From NCBI RefSeq assembly GCF_943371865.1, contig NZ_CALRWL010000033.1, positions 6,407-70,406 of the forward strand: a DNA stretch of 64,000 nt, written 5' to 3'. Below the pieces are notes generated by a model. It saw only the letters and a program-made list of their open reading frames with translations. It made no database searches and was not told where the DNA came from. Origin of the DNA: Azorhizobium sp943371865 (lineage in GTDB: Bacteria; Pseudomonadota; Alphaproteobacteria; Rhizobiales; Xanthobacteraceae). The stretch's first letter is position 1. The number at the start of each line of letters is the position of its first letter. Positions 63,801 through 64,000 of the stretch are shown here, piece by piece. A program made the position numbers and the translations under genes.

Positions 63801-64000
63801 ACGCCGGCCAGGGTGGCGGCGGCATATTCCCCAACGCTATGGCCCAGCATCACCGCCGGCTTCACGCCCCAGGAGCCCCACAGATCGCCCAGCGCATAAG
63901 CGAGGCTGAACAGCGCCGGCTGGGTGTAAGCGGTGTCGTCGATCAGGCCTTCCTGACCCGCCGGGGGAAACATCACTTCGAGCAGCGGCCGCTCCAGCAG
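57887..64000 (-). CDS. Type I polyketide synthase with C-terminal condensation domain, 5' end beyond window
   Basis: The frame is open to the right edge; about 2037 residues are visible, counted here from codon 63976. Acyltransferase 1-300: GHSVGEY (Ser 47) and HAFH (147-150), which indicates malonyl-CoA. Dehydratase 325-615: HRVFDAVVLP (His 359) and DACFQ (Asp 531). Enoylreductase 850-1165: HSGSGGVGIAA. Ketoreductase 1180-1365: TGAFGGIG, LDD (1271-1273, B-type), NYAAANAF. Carrier 1455-1525: LGLDSL. Condensation domain 1550-1990: HHMVTDGWS (1682). A ketosynthase is expected outside the window. It is a fully reducing module that hands its acyl chain to a C domain paired with the downstream NRPS protein. 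The C-terminal helix ALSDEEVEALLREMA may dock to that protein. Confidence 0.94.
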   Translation of the reverse strand: MLERPLLEVMFPPAGQEGLIDDTAYTQPALFSLAYALGDLWGSWGVKPAVMLGHSVGEYAAATLAGVFTLEDGLKLIAARGRLMQALPRDGAMMTVFAGEAAVAEAIAPYAARVAIAAVNAPRSTVISGPRAAVVAIASSFEAKGVKARPLATSHAFHSPLMQPMMADFRALAEAITYRSPQTPILSNLTGRLETTALASADYWCRHVLAPVRFLDGISAAAARGIGVFLEIGPRPVLCTLGRETLDEAPDADTRQWLPSLRRAGMDWRTMLDSLGRLYAAGVEIDWTGFDADYPRRRVALPGYAFQRRSFWAAPRAGGDPSGQKVRGVATGTDHPLLGQRLRQAGTKEVRFEAALNATDPAFLTDHRVFDAVVLPATGYLEMALAGGAHLLDTDHLSLEGIQFKQVMTLPDTGERIVQVVFAPAGPKAYAFQIFSGDAAGEDWTLHCSGQVKPADAMHTADHLGDAEGLEAARLRCDASVPIASLYENYLKRGLDYGPAFRGITTLATGAGETLAHIVLPEAARADGAVYRQHPALMDACFQALGAAFGALDDRDTYLPVSLDRLTVRGIVPGDIFSHSRLHRAPNASEGEGDAGETVASHLSTIRLFDAVGDLVAEAEGLQSRRVTRDVVLPQDAQAIESWLYDLVWQPADAPQGVSSPGVGAWVLVGAGDGLAALLAARLEASGWAVVVLAGRDPDGLGDLLATTTALAGIVDLRALEAGDIAVAEAAEHATGDLLRLVQALIAAGRVNDVPLVVLTRGAQGGVGTETTAGWQGLATAPLWGLVRTIWHEYPDLPCVALDLDPVPSGDEAEQVATELTAPDGEQQVAYRAGQRHVARLKHHQSDVKQTRLELPDGPYRIDKMPEGGLDRLLVVPHARRRPEAGEVEMEVLGMGLNFRDVLNAMGLYPGDAGPFGGECSGRVLRVGPGVIAVAPGDEVVALHFGTFASHITLPAAVVFKVPKGMPVVEAAGLPIVYLTTWYGLHHLARIKAGDRVLIHSGSGGVGIAAIRIAQMKGAEIFTTASPHKHDFLRALGVTHIMNSRDVAFADEIRRLTDGRGVDIVLNSLGGEAISASLSVVVPGGHFIEIGKRDIWSVEQARALRPDVSYDIVNFDITAVEEPELVRSLLAEALQLISGGDLGQPITSVYAVEDALDAMALMQKARHTGKLVLATPAAGSGRKDLQPDATYLITGAFGGIGRLVAGWMVEKGARNLALVGRRAPDAEMRVLIDALRGAGAQVEVFAADVSDRTALAGVFTAIDSRMPTLRGVIHAAGVLDDCVLTALDPERLSSAFAAKVQGAWALHEATEQRPLDLFVMFSSLGSVLGAPGQANYAAANAFLDRLAHWRRAQGLPGLTINWGGWQDTGMTTGDAIAAHLAQGGSIPPQKGLHILGQLLRETSIEVGVAPFDWRLYFEGLPRRLSVLADVERELAQEAAAAETFATLRKALRGGDAAEREALLLNYLRGVIARLLRIEAGEELSPSQSLQDLGLDSLVSIQLRNRIRTELEIDLPVAEMIEAASLAQLVAVVSAKVAPASGDEAPPPAGIVPLGRSEAPLSFAQHRLWFLSRLDPDSAFYTVTFSLFLEGPFDPDAFQHAAAEIVRRHGSLRTHFPIVDGEPVQRVVPELPLPLVWVDLSGLPEAERERAMVRHVDGEARRTFDLVEGPVFQITVLKLGAELHRAIVAIHHMVTDGWSAVVLIQEIGALYRAYARHQPSPLADLPAQYVDFAVWQREWLRGPRLAVELAYWRQHLAAPLPVLDLPTDRPRNGAAMHRGGALSVMLPMDLADGLKALGRGAGAGLFATLMAGFRILLHRLTEAPDIIIGSLVANRDRAEIEGLVGFFANMVVFRGDLSGDPTVRAALAREAETVRGGLAHQEVPFEKLVEDVQPERQAGRNPICDVIFVLQRGVPQPDLEAQDLRIGPVWDLNNGTVRFDLEVHVWDTEQGLSVSFIYNADLFEAATVAQLERQFAEVLAAMVATPDLPVSRLTLGAAAVASPSDTLAETLQQIEALSDEEVEALLREMADDGVGQTP

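Overview
The window is GC-rich, has no tRNA, rRNA, CRISPR array or insertion sequence, and is almost fully coding on both strands. Gene content suggests an alphaproteobacterium of the Rhizobiales (Hyphomicrobiales), possibly Xanthobacteraceae-like: several Tat-type substrate-binding proteins, an EcfG-type general stress promoter, MocR regulators, and Rhizobiales-like small stress genes. The taxonomy is inference only. The first 51 kb is a patchwork of catabolic and transport operons, most with their own regulator. The last 12 kb is part of a hybrid polyketide/nonribosomal peptide locus.

Layout. 1-4.7 kb: a MocR regulator divergent from a degradative HMG-CoA reductase (mevalonate catabolism), then a small membrane protein and a TctA-like permease. 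4.7-9.0 kb (minus): a four-carbon acid sugar kinase, a PdxA-type dehydrogenase, an iron alcohol dehydrogenase and a DapA-family lyase. 9.4-14.9 kb (plus): a TauABC/SsuABC-like transporter, an SDR oxidoreductase, an IclR regulator and an Asp-box sialidase-fold protein. The two units diverge from a shared region holding two matching inverted repeats. 15.2-26.2 kb: an M20 peptidase, then a tandem glycine riboswitch that leads an operon of a dipeptide-type ABC transporter, an M81 peptidase and two M20 amidohydrolases. 26.3-27.9 kb: a general stress operon (membrane micropeptide, membrane protein, YciF-like ferritin-fold protein). 28.0-31.7 kb (minus): a MocR regulator and a molybdopterin oxidoreductase. 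32.1-34.1 kb: glutaryl-CoA dehydrogenase divergent from a TetR regulator, with a strong operator dyad between them. 34.2-42.1 kb (minus): an eight-gene operon of IclR regulator, Pot-type ABC transporter, AroM, DUF917 and a hydantoinase/oxoprolinase A subunit. 42.3-49.9 kb: a GntR/FCD regulator divergent from a polar amino-acid-type ABC transporter, a DUF1185 protein, an alpha/beta hydrolase, an aldehyde dehydrogenase and a maleylacetate-reductase-like alcohol dehydrogenase. 49.9-64.0 kb (minus): a PKS (incomplete at the window edge), an NRPS-like enzyme, a patatin and an alpha/beta hydrolase.

The most unusual parts are (i) the terminal module of the assembly line, which carries a decayed adenylation domain, a second acyl-ligase-like adenylation domain, a ketoreductase, an A-domain C-terminal remnant, a carrier and a thioesterase; and (ii) the tandem glycine riboswitch in front of a peptide importer/amidohydrolase operon, with a visible mutually exclusive downstream stem.
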